From positions 49,282 to 113,281 of the forward strand of contig NZ_JASODI010000009.1 in assembly GCF_030211955.1 (NCBI RefSeq): 64,000 bases of DNA, written 5' to 3'. Positions 47,773-56,495 of this stretch are shown here, piece after piece (position 1 is the first letter of the stretch; each line of letters begins with the position of its first letter). The stretch is from Corynebacterium frankenforstense (GTDB lineage Bacteria; Actinomycetota; Actinomycetes; Mycobacteriales; Mycobacteriaceae). Position numbers and translations under genes: made by a program. The notes below the pieces were generated by a model. The model saw nothing but the letters and a program-made list of their open reading frames with translations, was not told where the DNA came from and made no database searches.

Positions 47773-49323
47773 CTAGGGCTGGCCGGGCCCCTCGGGGCGG
47801 TGGCGGCGGGTGGGCCGCGGCGGGCGCCAGCGCTGGCGGGGGCGCACGGCGCGGGCTTCGGCGGCGATGCGGGCGTCGCGGCGGGCGGCGGCGCGCTTGG
47901 CCTGGGCGAAGGTGACGCGGCCGGCGCGGCGCAGGGCGCGGTAGGGGCGGAAGACGTGCGGGCGGCGGATGCGGCGGGCGATCCACTCGCCGAGGACCAG
48001 ACCGGCGGCCAGGCCGCAGGCGATGGCCAGGGCGCGCACGATGTTGGTGAAGCCGAGCAGCATCTGGTCCGACATCGCCGCGTACATGCCGCGGTAGACC
48101 GCCAGGCCCGGCAGCAGCGGGGTGATGCCGGCGATCGCGGAGATCAGCGGGGGCACGCGGAAGCGGCGGGCCAGCAGGCCGCCGGTCAGGCCGATGGCGA
48201 CGGCGGCCAGGGAGGAGGCGGTCACGTCGCCGATGCCGAGGAACATGACCATGCCGTGGTACATCGCGGCACCGAACGCGCCGACCAGGCCCGAGAGCGC
48301 CACGGCGGACCACTCGGCGTAGGAGCCGATGGCGAAGCCCATGACGGTCAGCGCCGCGGCGATCACGCGGACGGGGAAGGTCTGCGGGTTGCGGGTGGCC
48401 GCGGACTCCAGCGGCGGCAGGTCCACGCCGACCAGGTCCGCCAGCTGCAGGCCGATGCCGACGCCGGCGATGATCGCGCCGGTGAACAGCAGGGTCTCGA
48501 AGAAGTGCGCGCCGGCGGTCACGGGTGCGCCGGTGATGGCGTCCTGGATCGACTGGACGAGTGTCAGGCCGGCCAGCAGGACGATGATCCCCGAGGCCAC
48601 GATCTGGCTCGGTCTCATCTCCGCGGCGTGGTTCTCCACCAGCGCCCAGACGACGGCGGCCGGGATGGTGGCGATGACGCCGCCGGCGACGCACTGGAAG
48701 AAGTAGGGCAGCCCGTACCAGTTGAGCAGCTTGCCCACGCCCATGATCAGCATCGAGGTGATGAAGGCGATCAGGCCGACGAGCCAGGAGCCGCCGAGCA
48801 TGATCGCGACCGCACCGCCGAGCAGTCCCCAGCCGAAGACGGCGGTCAGCGGGCCGTAGACGCCGCGCTTGGGTTCGAGCTCGTCGAGGGCCTTCTCGGC
48901 GGCCTCGGGCGGGGTGGTGCCGTCCTGGATCGAGCGGATGAGCCGGTCGACGGCGGAGAGCTTGGAGAAGTCGGTGGTCAGCGCGTGCACGACGCGGAAG
49001 ACGGTGACGGGCTGCTTCTGTACGGTGCCGATCTGCGCGAAGATCGTGATGTTGTTCATCGTGATGTCGCTGTGGCACCAGTACAGGCCGTAGGCCGAGG
49101 TCACCGCGCGCATCTGCACCTTGGTGTCCGCGTTGGACGTCCCGGAGCTGAGCAGGATGTCGCCGATGCGTGCGGCGATGTCCATCACGGCGGCGACCTG
49201 CGCGCGGTCGGTCAGGTCGATCGGGGCGAACGGGGAGGGCGGCGCGGTGTGCGCGACGTCGACGGTCGCGAGGGACACGGGCCGCTTGCTCCAGCTGCGC
49301 AGGCGCGCGAAGAGACTGGACAC
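47773..49323 (-). CDS. thrE: Threonine/serine exporter ThrE
   Basis: A proton-motive-force-driven exporter of threonine and serine. The 516-residue protein has an N-terminal soluble domain (about residues 30-165, with SSGTSNADTKVQMRAVTSAYGL) and ten predicted helices in two groups of five, separated by a loop near residues 330-340. The C-terminal 50 residues are Arg-rich. Length compares with 489 residues in C. glutamicum. The GTG start lacks a strong ribosome binding site. Confidence 0.92.
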   Translation of the reverse strand: MSSLFARLRSWSKRPVSLATVDVAHTAPPSPFAPIDLTDRAQVAAVMDIAARIGDILLSSGTSNADTKVQMRAVTSAYGLYWCHSDITMNNITIFAQIGTVQKQPVTVFRVVHALTTDFSKLSAVDRLIRSIQDGTTPPEAAEKALDELEPKRGVYGPLTAVFGWGLLGGAVAIMLGGSWLVGLIAFITSMLIMGVGKLLNWYGLPYFFQCVAGGVIATIPAAVVWALVENHAAEMRPSQIVASGIIVLLAGLTLVQSIQDAITGAPVTAGAHFFETLLFTGAIIAGVGIGLQLADLVGVDLPPLESAATRNPQTFPVRVIAAALTVMGFAIGSYAEWSAVALSGLVGAFGAAMYHGMVMFLGIGDVTASSLAAVAIGLTGGLLARRFRVPPLISAIAGITPLLPGLAVYRGMYAAMSDQMLLGFTNIVRALAIACGLAAGLVLGEWIARRIRRPHVFRPYRALRRAGRVTFAQAKRAAARRDARIAAEARAVRPRQRWRPPRPTRRHRPEGPGQP

Positions 49324-49460
49324 GGCGGTGAGCGGGCCTTTCTACCAACGTCTACCAACGGGGCGCGCCGCGTGGTCGAACGCGGCGGCGACGTGCCGCC
49401 CGCAGGCGACGCCCCGTACTCTAGCGCCGGGGGACGTGGTGCGCGAAGAAGTCCACAAGG

Positions 49461-49466
49461 TAGGCT
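49461..49466 (+). promoter_or_regulatory. Putative -10 box of tRNA-Thr
   Basis: TAGGCT, 39 nt upstream of the mature tRNA 5' end. Confidence 0.4.
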
Positions 49467-49505
49467 TTCTGCGTCGCCCGTCCGCTTCATCGCGGCGGGT
49501 GGTCC

Positions 49506-49578
49506 GCTGGAGTGGCGCAATTGGTAGCGCAACGGTCTTGTAAACCGTAGGTTGCGGGTTCAAGTCCCGTCTCCAGCT
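49506..49578 (+). tRNA. tRNA-Thr (anticodon UGU)
   Basis: 73 nt fold into a cloverleaf. The acceptor stem GCTGGAG/CTCCAGC is perfect, the D stem is GCGC/GCGC, the anticodon stem ACGGT/ACCGT encloses loop CTTGTAA, and the T arm is GCGGG-TTCAAGT-CCCGT. The anticodon TGT reads ACA (and probably other ACN) threonine codons. The 3' CCA is not encoded. Confidence 0.96.
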
Positions 49579-49591
49579 CTGTTTTGGCCGG

Positions 49592-51106
49592 TCACCGGTC
49601 CTTGATGCGCTCGTAGGCCGCCAGCGCGCGGCGTCGCGAGGCCTTCAGGTCCAGCATCGGCTCCGGGTAGGCGTCGGTGCCCAGCTCCGGCACCCACCGC
49701 GCCACGTATTCCCCGTCCGGGTCGAAGCGTTCGGCCTGCGTGACGGGGTTGAAGATCCGGAAGTACGGCGCGGCGTCGTCCCCGCACCCGGCGACCCACT
49801 GCCAGTTGAACGGGTTGGCCGCGTGGTCGGCGTCGACGAGCCGCTCCCAGAACCACTCCTCGCCGTGGCGCCAGTGGATCCCGAGGTTCTTGGTCAGCAG
49901 ACTGCCGACGACCATCCGCACCCGGTTGTGCATCCGCCCCGTCTCGGCCAGCTCGCGCATCCCGGCGTCCACCAGCGGGATCCCGGTGCGCCCGGTCTGC
50001 CATCTCTCCAGGTCCTCGCGGTGCTCGGCCGGCCCGTCGGCGGGGAAGTACTCCCAGCCGAAGTCGTCGAAGCGGGAGCGCATGTTCGCCCACGCGATGT
50101 CCGGGTGGTGGTGCAGCCGGTGCCACGCGAAGTCGCGCCACAGCAGCTGCCGCAGAAACGCGTGCGCGTCGCCGGCGGCCTTGGGCTCCCGGTCGGCGAG
50201 CTCCGCGGCCGTCACCCACACCTCCCGTGGGCTGACCTCCCCGAACCGCAGGTGCGCCGAGAGCCCGCTCGTCGCGTCCACGGCCGGGAAGTCGTGGCCC
50301 TCCTCGTAGCCGGGCCCCTCGACGAGCTTGCGCAGGAACTCGTCCAGTCGCGCCCGCGCGGCCTGCTCACCTGGCGCGTTGTGGCGTTCCAGGGAGACGT
50401 CGCGTGGCCGCGCCACGTCCCCTCGATTGCCGACGTCGCGCCGCGCGGCGTCGGCAATGTCCGTTCCGGGTCCCTGCAGCGCGGGCTCGGGCAGCGGCGC
50501 GCCGAGCGCGCCGGGGGTGTCGATCAGTTCGCCGGCGCGGTGGGAGAACGGGGTGAAGACGCGGTAGGCGCCGCCCTGCCTGGTGGTCACGTCGGCCGGT
50601 TCGGTCAGCAGGTGGCCGGGGTGCTCGGTGACCGTGAGGCCCGCGGTGCGCAGGGCGTCGGCGACTGTGGCGTCGTGCTCGGCCAGCGGGGTGTGGTGGC
50701 GGTGCTGCCAGGTCGTGGCGCCGGCACCAGTGACCCGGGCCAGCCGGGGGAGGAGCGTGGCGGCGTCGCCGCGGGCCCGGATGAGCGGCACGCGGTGGGC
50801 GGCGAGGCGCCGCTCCAGCTTGCCGAGGCTCTGGTCCAGCCACCACACCGCGGCCTCGCCGGGCTCGCGCACGCCGGTCGCGGACTCGGGTTCGTCGACG
50901 TGGACGACGATGACCGCGCCGCGGGCGGCGGCCCAGGTCAGAGCGGGGTTGTCGGCGAGGCGGAGGTCGTCGTGGAGCCAGACGAGGGTCAGCGGTTCGG
51001 CGTCGGTGCGCCCGGCCTGGCCTGGCTGTCGGGCGTGGTCTGCCTGGCCTGGCTGCCGGGCTTGGTCTTCCTGGCTGGCCTGTCCGGCCTGCGGATCTTG
51101 GTCCAC
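49592..51106 (-). CDS. phr: Deoxyribodipyrimidine photolyase
   Basis: Repairs UV cyclobutane pyrimidine dimers with light, using FAD. The 504-residue protein has an N-terminal photolyase domain (LTLVWLHDDLRLADNPAL) and a C-terminal FAD domain with RQLLWRDFAWH, RMHNRVRMVVGS and WRHGEEWFWERLVDADHAAN. The start GTG is supported by AGGAG 7 nt upstream. It adds a Gln/Gly/Ala-rich N-terminal repeat (about 35 residues) not found in the family. A loop of about 30 residues near position 225 is encoded by an inverted pair of dispersed repeats. Confidence 0.92.
   Translation of the reverse strand: MDQDPQAGQASQEDQARQPGQADHARQPGQAGRTDAEPLTLVWLHDDLRLADNPALTWAAARGAVIVVHVDEPESATGVREPGEAAVWWLDQSLGKLERRLAAHRVPLIRARGDAATLLPRLARVTGAGATTWQHRHHTPLAEHDATVADALRTAGLTVTEHPGHLLTEPADVTTRQGGAYRVFTPFSHRAGELIDTPGALGAPLPEPALQGPGTDIADAARRDVGNRGDVARPRDVSLERHNAPGEQAARARLDEFLRKLVEGPGYEEGHDFPAVDATSGLSAHLRFGEVSPREVWVTAAELADREPKAAGDAHAFLRQLLWRDFAWHRLHHHPDIAWANMRSRFDDFGWEYFPADGPAEHREDLERWQTGRTGIPLVDAGMRELAETGRMHNRVRMVVGSLLTKNLGIHWRHGEEWFWERLVDADHAANPFNWQWVAGCGDDAAPYFRIFNPVTQAERFDPDGEYVARWVPELGTDAYPEPMLDLKASRRRALAAYERIKDR
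50424..50459. repeat. Inverted pair of dispersed repeats forming a hairpin inside phr
   Basis: CGATTGCCGACGTCGCG and GCGCGGCGTCGGCAATG are separated by 2 nt and are near-perfect complements. They encode IADAARRDVGNRG in a variable loop of the photolyase. Confidence 0.85.
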
Positions 51107-51250
51107 GAGGTGCTCCTGTTCTTCCGGTCTCCCGGTCTGCCGTCCATCGGTTCGTCGGTCTTCGGGGTCGCCGGTTCCCGGGTTTCCATCCGTCCGCGGG
51201 CCCGGCGGGCCAGTCTATGTGCCCTTCCCGGCCCCGCCGCGGCCGCGCGA

Positions 51251-51326
51251 CCCCACCGTGACCGCGTGTGCCCCATGGTGACCGCGTGTGCCCCATGGTG
51301 TCCGTGTGTGCCCCACGGTGTCCGCG
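51251..51326. repeat. 20-bp tandem repeat, about 3.5 units
   Basis: Units of the type ACCGCGTGTGCCCCATGGTG begin at 51261, 51281 and 51301, with partial units on both sides; the third unit has three changes. Confidence 0.85.
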
Positions 51327-51423
51327 TTTACCGACCCCGGCCCGGTAATCCCGAAATCGGCCCCGCATCGCCGCAGGTCAGTGGATCGGCCGAAATCGCT
51401 TACCGACCCTGGGTCGGTAAAAC
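51326..51423. repeat. Palindromic region, possible family P relative
   Basis: GTTTACCGACCC (51326-51337) pairs with GGGTCGGTAAAAC (51411-51423). The inner segment contains CCGCAGGTCAG, the same 11 nt found in the loop of the element at 62735-62828. The right part alone is a 10-bp perfect hairpin (51400-51420). Confidence 0.5.
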
Positions 51424-51590
51424 CGCACCCGCCGGGCCGTGTCCGGGCCGGAAAATCCCGCCCGACCGGCCGCGGACCGGTAGCGGACCGGCCGCACCCG
51501 GGCCAGACCACCACCGGCCCGGTGTAGAACGGGAGGGAGACACTGAAAATCTCCAGGAACGCTCCCGAAACCCCGAAAGGACCCAGAAAA

Positions 51591-53015
51591 GTGAGCACCA
51601 CCGGCCAGAACACCCCCGCGGACGGCGCCGTCGCCGTCGACCAGGTACGTACCTGGAACGAGTCCGTCGGCTCGGAGCCGGCGGTGCGCGTGGCCACCAA
51701 CGCGGCGACGGTCACGGACGTCGACAAGCTCACCCTCAACCGCGGCGCCGTCACCGCGCTGGACACCTCGGTCTCGCACAAGGTCGACGACTGGGCCGTC
51801 GCCGACCAGAAGCGCTCCGGGCGCTGCTGGATCTTCGCCGGCCTGAACTCCCTGCGTGCGGCCGTGATGAGCAAGGAGAACATCAAGGACTTCCAGTTCT
51901 CCCAGGGTTTCGTGCACTTCTACGACAAGCTCGAGAAGGCCAACCACTTCCTCGTCGCCATGGACCAGCTCGCCGACCGCGAGCTCGACGACCGCACCGT
52001 CCAGCGCCTGCTCTCCCAGCCCGTCGAGGACGGCGGGCAGTGGAACATGTTCGTCGCGGTCATCGAGAAGTATGGCGTCGTGCCGAAGTACGCCATGCCG
52101 GAGACCTGGTCCTCCGAGCACACCGCCAGCCTCAACCGCGACCTGCACACCGTGCTGCGCCGCGGTGCGCTGCGCGTGCGTGCCGCCGCCGGTGCGCCCG
52201 AGTCCGGCGCCTCGCGTGACGACGCCGCGGTGGTCGCCGCGCGCGAGGAGACGTTGCGCGCCGTGCACCGCGTGCTCACCGTGCACTTGGGCGTGCCGCC
52301 GGAGTCCTTCGTGTGGCAGTACCGCGACAAGGACGGCGGCTTCCACCGCGACGGCGAGTTCACCCCGCAGGAGTTCGGCAGGACCTACCTGCCGGAGGAC
52401 CTGGGCGACTACGTCTGCGTGGTCAACGACCCGCGCAACGAGTACAACCACGCCTACACCGTCGACCGGCTGGGCAACGTCGTCGGCGCGCCGAAGGTGA
52501 CTTACCTGAACGCGGAGATCGACGTGCTCAAGCGCGCCGCGATCGCCTCCGTGGTCGACGGCCACCCGGTGTGGTTCGGCTGCCAGACCACCGCCTTCAC
52601 CGACCGGGAGAAGGGCTACTGGGCCAGCGACCTCTACGACCGCGCCGGCTTCTACGGCCTGGACGCCGGGCAGATGGAGATGGACAAGGCCGACCGCCTG
52701 CGCACCGGCGAGTCGCTCATGGAGCACGCGATGGTCTTCACCGGCGTCGACCTGCCCGACGAGAACGTCTCAAGCTCCGCCGACCTGCCGGCCACCGCCG
52801 AGGAGATCGCGCCGCGTCGCTGGCGCGTGGAGAACTCCTGGGGCGACGAGAAAGCCGACAAGGGCTTCTGGACCATGGCCGACAACTGGTTCGCCCCCTA
52901 CGTCTTCGAGATCGCCGTGCCCCCGCGCTACCTGCCCGAGGAGCTGCTCGCCGCCCGCGACGAGGAGCCCACGGTGCTGCCCGCCTGGGACCCGATGGGC
53001 GCCCTGGCGAAGTAG
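51591..53015 (+). CDS. pepC: Aminopeptidase C (C1-family, bleomycin hydrolase type)
   Basis: A cytoplasmic cysteine aminopeptidase. The 474-residue protein has the papain-type triad: Cys79 in KRSGRCWIFAG, His379 in MEHAMVFTG and Asn415 in VENSWGDEK. Family members form hexamers with internal active sites. The GTG start gives the usual length. It is monocistronic by context, followed by a hairpin at 53126-53157. Confidence 0.94.
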   Translation: MSTTGQNTPADGAVAVDQVRTWNESVGSEPAVRVATNAATVTDVDKLTLNRGAVTALDTSVSHKVDDWAVADQKRSGRCWIFAGLNSLRAAVMSKENIKDFQFSQGFVHFYDKLEKANHFLVAMDQLADRELDDRTVQRLLSQPVEDGGQWNMFVAVIEKYGVVPKYAMPETWSSEHTASLNRDLHTVLRRGALRVRAAAGAPESGASRDDAAVVAAREETLRAVHRVLTVHLGVPPESFVWQYRDKDGGFHRDGEFTPQEFGRTYLPEDLGDYVCVVNDPRNEYNHAYTVDRLGNVVGAPKVTYLNAEIDVLKRAAIASVVDGHPVWFGCQTTAFTDREKGYWASDLYDRAGFYGLDAGQMEMDKADRLRTGESLMEHAMVFTGVDLPDENVSSSADLPATAEEIAPRRWRVENSWGDEKADKGFWTMADNWFAPYVFEIAVPPRYLPEELLAARDEEPTVLPAWDPMGALAK

Positions 53016-53125
53016 AGCCGGTCGGCCCGTCCCGTAGCCCGGGGGCGGGCGGACCCCTCCGGCCTCCTGCTCCGTAGCCGGGGGCGGGGCACCGCTCCCG
53101 GCCGACGCACCCGCCGGCCGCTCGT

Positions 53126-53157
53126 CCGCGGAACCTTCCCGTTCCGCGGTCTTTGTC
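53126..53157 (+). terminator. pepC terminator
   Basis: CCGCGGAAC and GTTCCGCGG form a 9-bp stem with a 6-nt loop, followed by TCTTTGT. Confidence 0.7.
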
Positions 53158-53222
53158 GTGTGTCGGGCGCGCCCGCGCGCGCCCGCGCGCCAGGCACGGT
53201 GGCGGTGGGACCGGGGGCACTA

Positions 53223-53312
53223 GCCATGCCACAGCGCGCGCGCCCGCGCGGCGACGAGCACGACCAGGTCACCGAGTGGCGAGGCCATGCCACAGCGCGC
53301 GCGCCCGCGCGC
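53223..53312. repeat. Direct repeat with GC-alternating core
   Basis: GCCATGCCACAGCGCGCGCG occurs twice, starting at 53223 and 53284, each continuing into CCCGCGCG. A related GCGCGCCCGCGCG block precedes at about 53166. Confidence 0.75.
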
Positions 53313-53322
53313 CGGGCACGGT

Positions 53323-53367
53323 GCGGGACGTCGGCAAGCGGCGGTGGGGCGCGACGTCGGCAAGCGG
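53323..53367 (+). repeat. Two direct copies of the dispersed short repeat
   Basis: GCGGGACGTCGGCAAGCGG (53323-53341) and GCGCGACGTCGGCAAGCGG (53349-53367), start-to-start spacing 26 nt. Confidence 0.85.
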
Positions 53368-53412
53368 AACCTGGCTCCGGTTGAGCCGGAGCACACGTTC
53401 AACCGGCGGAAC

Positions 53413-53424
53413 GTGAGATCTCAC
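53413..53424. promoter_or_regulatory. Perfect palindrome upstream of pqo
   Basis: GTGAGATCTCAC is a 12-bp perfect palindrome about 110 nt before the pqo start, a candidate operator. The 4-nt spacing between GTGA and TCAC differs from the GlxR consensus, so the protein that binds is unknown. Confidence 0.45.
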
Positions 53425-53534
53425 ACATCATTGGTGTCCTCTTTGTTGTCCCTTGGACGTAGGCTGTCTCCATAGGCGATAGCCTGTGCAACTTAAAAAG
53501 AAGACAGCGATAGTCAAGAGGAGCATTCACCACA

Positions 53535-55283
53535 GTGGCACTCACGTACGCTGAAGCACTGGTCAAGACCCTGGAGAAGCTGGGGGTGCGCCGTATCTAC
53601 GGCGTCGTCGGCGACTCCCTCAACCCGATCGTCGACGCCGTGCGCGACTCCGACATCGAGTGGATCCACGTGCGCAACGAGGAGGCCGGCGCCTTCGCCG
53701 CCGGCGCCGAGTCCGTCGTCACCGGTGAGCTCGCCGTGTGCGCCGCCTCCTGCGGCCCCGGCAACACCCACCTCATCCAGGGCCTTTACGACGCCAACCG
53801 CAACGGCGCCAAGGTCCTGGCCATCGCCAGCCACATCCCGTCGCGCCAGATCGGCTCGGAGTTCTTCCAGGAGACCCACCCCGAGCAGATCTTCCAGGAG
53901 TGCTCCGGCTACTGCGAGATGGTCAACTCCGGCGAGCAGGGTGCCGTGATCACCCACCACGCCATCCAGTCCACCCTCTCCGGCAAGGGCGTGTCCGTGC
54001 TGGTCGTGCCCGGTGACGTGGCCACCCAGGAGGTCGAGGACTCCCGCTTCCTGGACTCCACGTTCTCCACCGCCCGCCCGATCGCCTACCCGGACCCGGC
54101 CGAGGCCGCGGACCTGGTCGCCGCGATCAACAAGGCCAAGTCGGTCACGCTCTTCGTCGGCGCCGGCATCGCCAACGCCCGCGAGCAGGTCCTCGAGCTC
54201 GCCGAGAAGATCAAGGCCCCGATCGGCCACGCTTTCGGCGGCAAGCACTTCATCCAGTACGACAACCCCTTCGACGTCGGCATGTCCGGCCTGCTCGGCT
54301 ACGGCGCCTGCTACGACGCCTGCCAGGAGGCCGACCTGCTGATCCTCATCGGCACCGACTTCCCGTACAACGACTTCCTGCCCTCGAAGAACGTCGCGCA
54401 GATCGACGTCGACGGCGCCAAGATCGGCCACCGCACCACCGTGCGCCACCCCGTCGTCGGTGACGCCGGCGCCGTGATCGAGAACATCCTGCCCTCGATC
54501 GAGGAGAAGAAGGACCGCTCCTTCCTCGACCGCCAGCTCAATAAGCACGCCAAGCTGCTCGAGAGCGTCGTCGACGCCTACTCCAAGAACGTGGACAAGC
54601 ACGTGCCGATCCACCCGGAGTACGCCGCCGACATCCTCGACGAGCTCGCCGCCGACGACGCGATCTTCACCGTCGACACCGGCATGTGCAACGTGTGGGC
54701 CGCGCGCTACCTGACCCCGAACGGCAAGCGCATCGACATGGGCTCCTACCGCCACGGCACCATGGCCAACGCCCTGCCGCAGGCCATCGGCGCCCAGGCG
54801 CAGGACCGCAACCGCCAGGTCATCAGCATGTCCGGCGACGGCGGCCTGGGCATGCTCATGGGCGAGCTGCTCACCGTCAAGCTGCACGACCTGCCGGTGA
54901 AGATCTTCACCTTCAACAACTCCTCGCTCGGCATGGTCAAGCTGGAGATGCTGGTCCAGGGCATGCCGGAGTACGAGACCGACCACGAGCACGTCAACTA
55001 CGCCAAGATCGCGGAGGCCGCCGGCATCAAGGCCATCCGCATCGAGGACCCGAAGAAGCTGCGCGAGGGCATCCAGGAGGCGCTCGACTACCGAGGCCCG
55101 GTCCTGGTGGACATCGTCACCGACCCGAACGCGCTGTCCATCCCGCCGAGCATCACCTGGGAGATGCTGATGGGCTTCTCCAAGGCCGCGACCCGCACCG
55201 TCATGGGCGGCGGCGTCGGCTCCATGATCAACATGGCGCGTTCCAACCTGCGCAACATCCCGAAGTCGACCGCGCAGTTCTAG
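53535..55283 (+). CDS. pqo: Pyruvate:quinone oxidoreductase (pyruvate dehydrogenase, quinone)
   Basis: A thiamine-diphosphate and FAD enzyme that oxidises pyruvate to acetate and CO2 and passes electrons to the quinone pool; peripheral on the membrane. The 582-residue protein has the N-terminal TPP half with the catalytic Glu in VRNEEAGAFAAG (about residue 48) and the FAD-binding middle domain. The C-terminal TPP motif is SGDGGLGMLMGELL onwards, with FNNSSLGMVK (about 430-465). The tail is the membrane-binding region in this family. Also called poxB. It lies near phoRS, as in C. glutamicum. Confidence 0.95.
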   Translation: MALTYAEALVKTLEKLGVRRIYGVVGDSLNPIVDAVRDSDIEWIHVRNEEAGAFAAGAESVVTGELAVCAASCGPGNTHLIQGLYDANRNGAKVLAIASHIPSRQIGSEFFQETHPEQIFQECSGYCEMVNSGEQGAVITHHAIQSTLSGKGVSVLVVPGDVATQEVEDSRFLDSTFSTARPIAYPDPAEAADLVAAINKAKSVTLFVGAGIANAREQVLELAEKIKAPIGHAFGGKHFIQYDNPFDVGMSGLLGYGACYDACQEADLLILIGTDFPYNDFLPSKNVAQIDVDGAKIGHRTTVRHPVVGDAGAVIENILPSIEEKKDRSFLDRQLNKHAKLLESVVDAYSKNVDKHVPIHPEYAADILDELAADDAIFTVDTGMCNVWAARYLTPNGKRIDMGSYRHGTMANALPQAIGAQAQDRNRQVISMSGDGGLGMLMGELLTVKLHDLPVKIFTFNNSSLGMVKLEMLVQGMPEYETDHEHVNYAKIAEAAGIKAIRIEDPKKLREGIQEALDYRGPVLVDIVTDPNALSIPPSITWEMLMGFSKAATRTVMGGGVGSMINMARSNLRNIPKSTAQF

Positions 55284-55461
55284 GAGCTGGGGTTCCCGGG
55301 TTCCAGGGCTCCGGGTTTCCCGGGCTCTGGGTTTCCGGGCCGTGGTCGGTGCCTCCGAGAGGGCTCCGGCCCGGCTGTTCCTGGTCGCAGGGCCGGCTGA
55401 TCTTCGTCGTAGGGTCGGACGGCCCGGTCGCAGGGCCGGATAGTCCGGCCGGTTTCCCGGT

Positions 55462-55500
55462 CAGGTTCCCGAAAGGGTTCCTGACCGGGGTTTTCGTCTG
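55462..55500 (+). terminator. pqo terminator
   Basis: GGTCAGG and CCTGACC enclose a second CCC-GAAA-GGG hairpin and are followed by GGGGTTTTCG. It lies about 180 nt after the pqo stop, beyond a stretch of direct GGGTTTCC/GGGTTCC repeats. Confidence 0.6.
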
Positions 55501-55504
55501 CCCG

Positions 55505-55529
55505 GGTTGACCTTGACGCGGCGTTAACC
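55505..55529. promoter_or_regulatory. MerR-type operator/promoter
   Basis: GGTTGAC and GTTAACC (one mismatch) flank CTTGACGCGGC, 16-40 nt before the regulator start. Such palindromes between -35 and -10 are typical MerR-family sites, so autoregulation is likely. Confidence 0.5.
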
Positions 55530-55544
55530 AGCAGACTGATCGGC

Positions 55545-56480
55545 ATGAGCGAAACGGACATGACCCCGCGCGACGGTGGAGACCGGACGATCGGTGAGAC
55601 CGCCGGACTGCTCGGCGTGAGCACCCGCACGCTGCGGCACTGGGACGAGATCGGGCTGTTGCAGCCCGCGTGGCGAACCAGTGCCGATTACCGCCTCTAC
55701 ACCGAGACGGACATCGAGCGTGCGCTGACGATCCTGGCCTACCGGAGCGCGGGGTTGTCCCTCGGGGAGATCGCCGACCTGCTGGACGAGCAGGCGCGGG
55801 ACTCCCGGGTCGCTCAGCTACGCAGGCAGCGCGGCGTGCTCCTCGAGCGTGCGGCGCACCTGACCAGGATGATCGCGGCGGTCGACCGGCTGCTGGAGGA
55901 GGAGAATGACATGAAGGACGACGAGCGCATGACGATCGAGGAGAAGGTCGAGCTGTTCGGCAAGGACTGGCCGCAGTGGCAGGACGAGGCGCGGCAACGC
56001 TGGGGCGACACCCCGGAGTGGGCGGAGTCTGAACGCCGTCAGCAGAAGATGAGCCGCTCGGACGGGGAGGACGCGAAGGCGGAGATGGACTCCTTCCGGG
56101 ACGCGCTGGTCGACGCCTGCGACCGTGGCGTCGAGCCGGGCAGCGCCGAGGCCGATGACCTGGTGCTGCGCCACCGCGCCTCCATCGACCGCTACTACCC
56201 GGCGAGCCCCGAGAAGCAGGTGATCCTGGCCCGGATGTACCTCAGCGACGACCGCTTCGCGCCCGCGTACGGCGACGCTGCCACGGATCCCGCCGGTTCT
56301 GATGTGGCGGTGGGTTCCGATGCGGCGGTGGGTTCTGATGAGGCTGCGCGCTCCGGCGACTCGCCCGCTGATGAGGCTGTGTCCCGGGGCGGGGCCCGCT
56401 ACCGCGAATACCTGCGCGACATCGTGGAGGCCCGCGCCGTCGCCGAGGAGGTCGACCTCGATCGGGTTCAGTGGCGCTGA
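55545..56480 (+). CDS. MerR-family regulator with TipAS domain
   Basis: A 311-residue regulator. The N-terminal winged helix (residues about 14-82, TIGETAGLLGVSTRTLRHWDEIGLL as two halves) and coiled-coil dimer helix are MerR-type. The C-terminal half (about 130-305) resembles the TipAS drug-binding domain, with FGKDWPQWQDEARQRWGD and HRASIDRYYPASPEKQ. Near residues 245-285 a repetitive Gly-Ser-Asp-Ala insert (GSDVAVGSDAAVGSDEAA) interrupts this domain. Family members bind thiopeptides or other hydrophobic drugs; the ligand here is unknown. No dedicated efflux gene is adjacent. Confidence 0.82.
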   Translation: MSETDMTPRDGGDRTIGETAGLLGVSTRTLRHWDEIGLLQPAWRTSADYRLYTETDIERALTILAYRSAGLSLGEIADLLDEQARDSRVAQLRRQRGVLLERAAHLTRMIAAVDRLLEEENDMKDDERMTIEEKVELFGKDWPQWQDEARQRWGDTPEWAESERRQQKMSRSDGEDAKAEMDSFRDALVDACDRGVEPGSAEADDLVLRHRASIDRYYPASPEKQVILARMYLSDDRFAPAYGDAATDPAGSDVAVGSDAAVGSDEAARSGDSPADEAVSRGGARYREYLRDIVEARAVAEEVDLDRVQWR

Positions 56481-56495
56481 GCTTGTGAGGTCGGG

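Larger units (their letters stand above)
51107..51590. other. phr-pepC divergent intergenic region
   Basis: 484 nt without a gene. It holds a 20-bp tandem repeat (51251-51326), a palindromic region (51326-51423), and a GC-rich stretch with several copies of CGGACCGG. A possible pepC -10 (TAGAAC, 51525-51530) lies 60 nt before the GTG. Confidence 0.6.
53016..53534. other. pepC-pqo intergenic region
   Basis: 519 nt without a gene. In order: the pepC terminator hairpin, a block of GCGCGC-rich direct repeats, two dispersed repeat copies, a GTGAGATCTCAC palindrome, and the A/T-richer promoter region of pqo (about 53425-53530). Confidence 0.7.

Noticed and set aside
53413-53424. GlxR (CRP-type) site upstream of pqo
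   Set aside because: The GTGA and TCAC arms are 4 nt apart, not 6, so it does not fit the GlxR consensus, although GlxR control of pqo is plausible.
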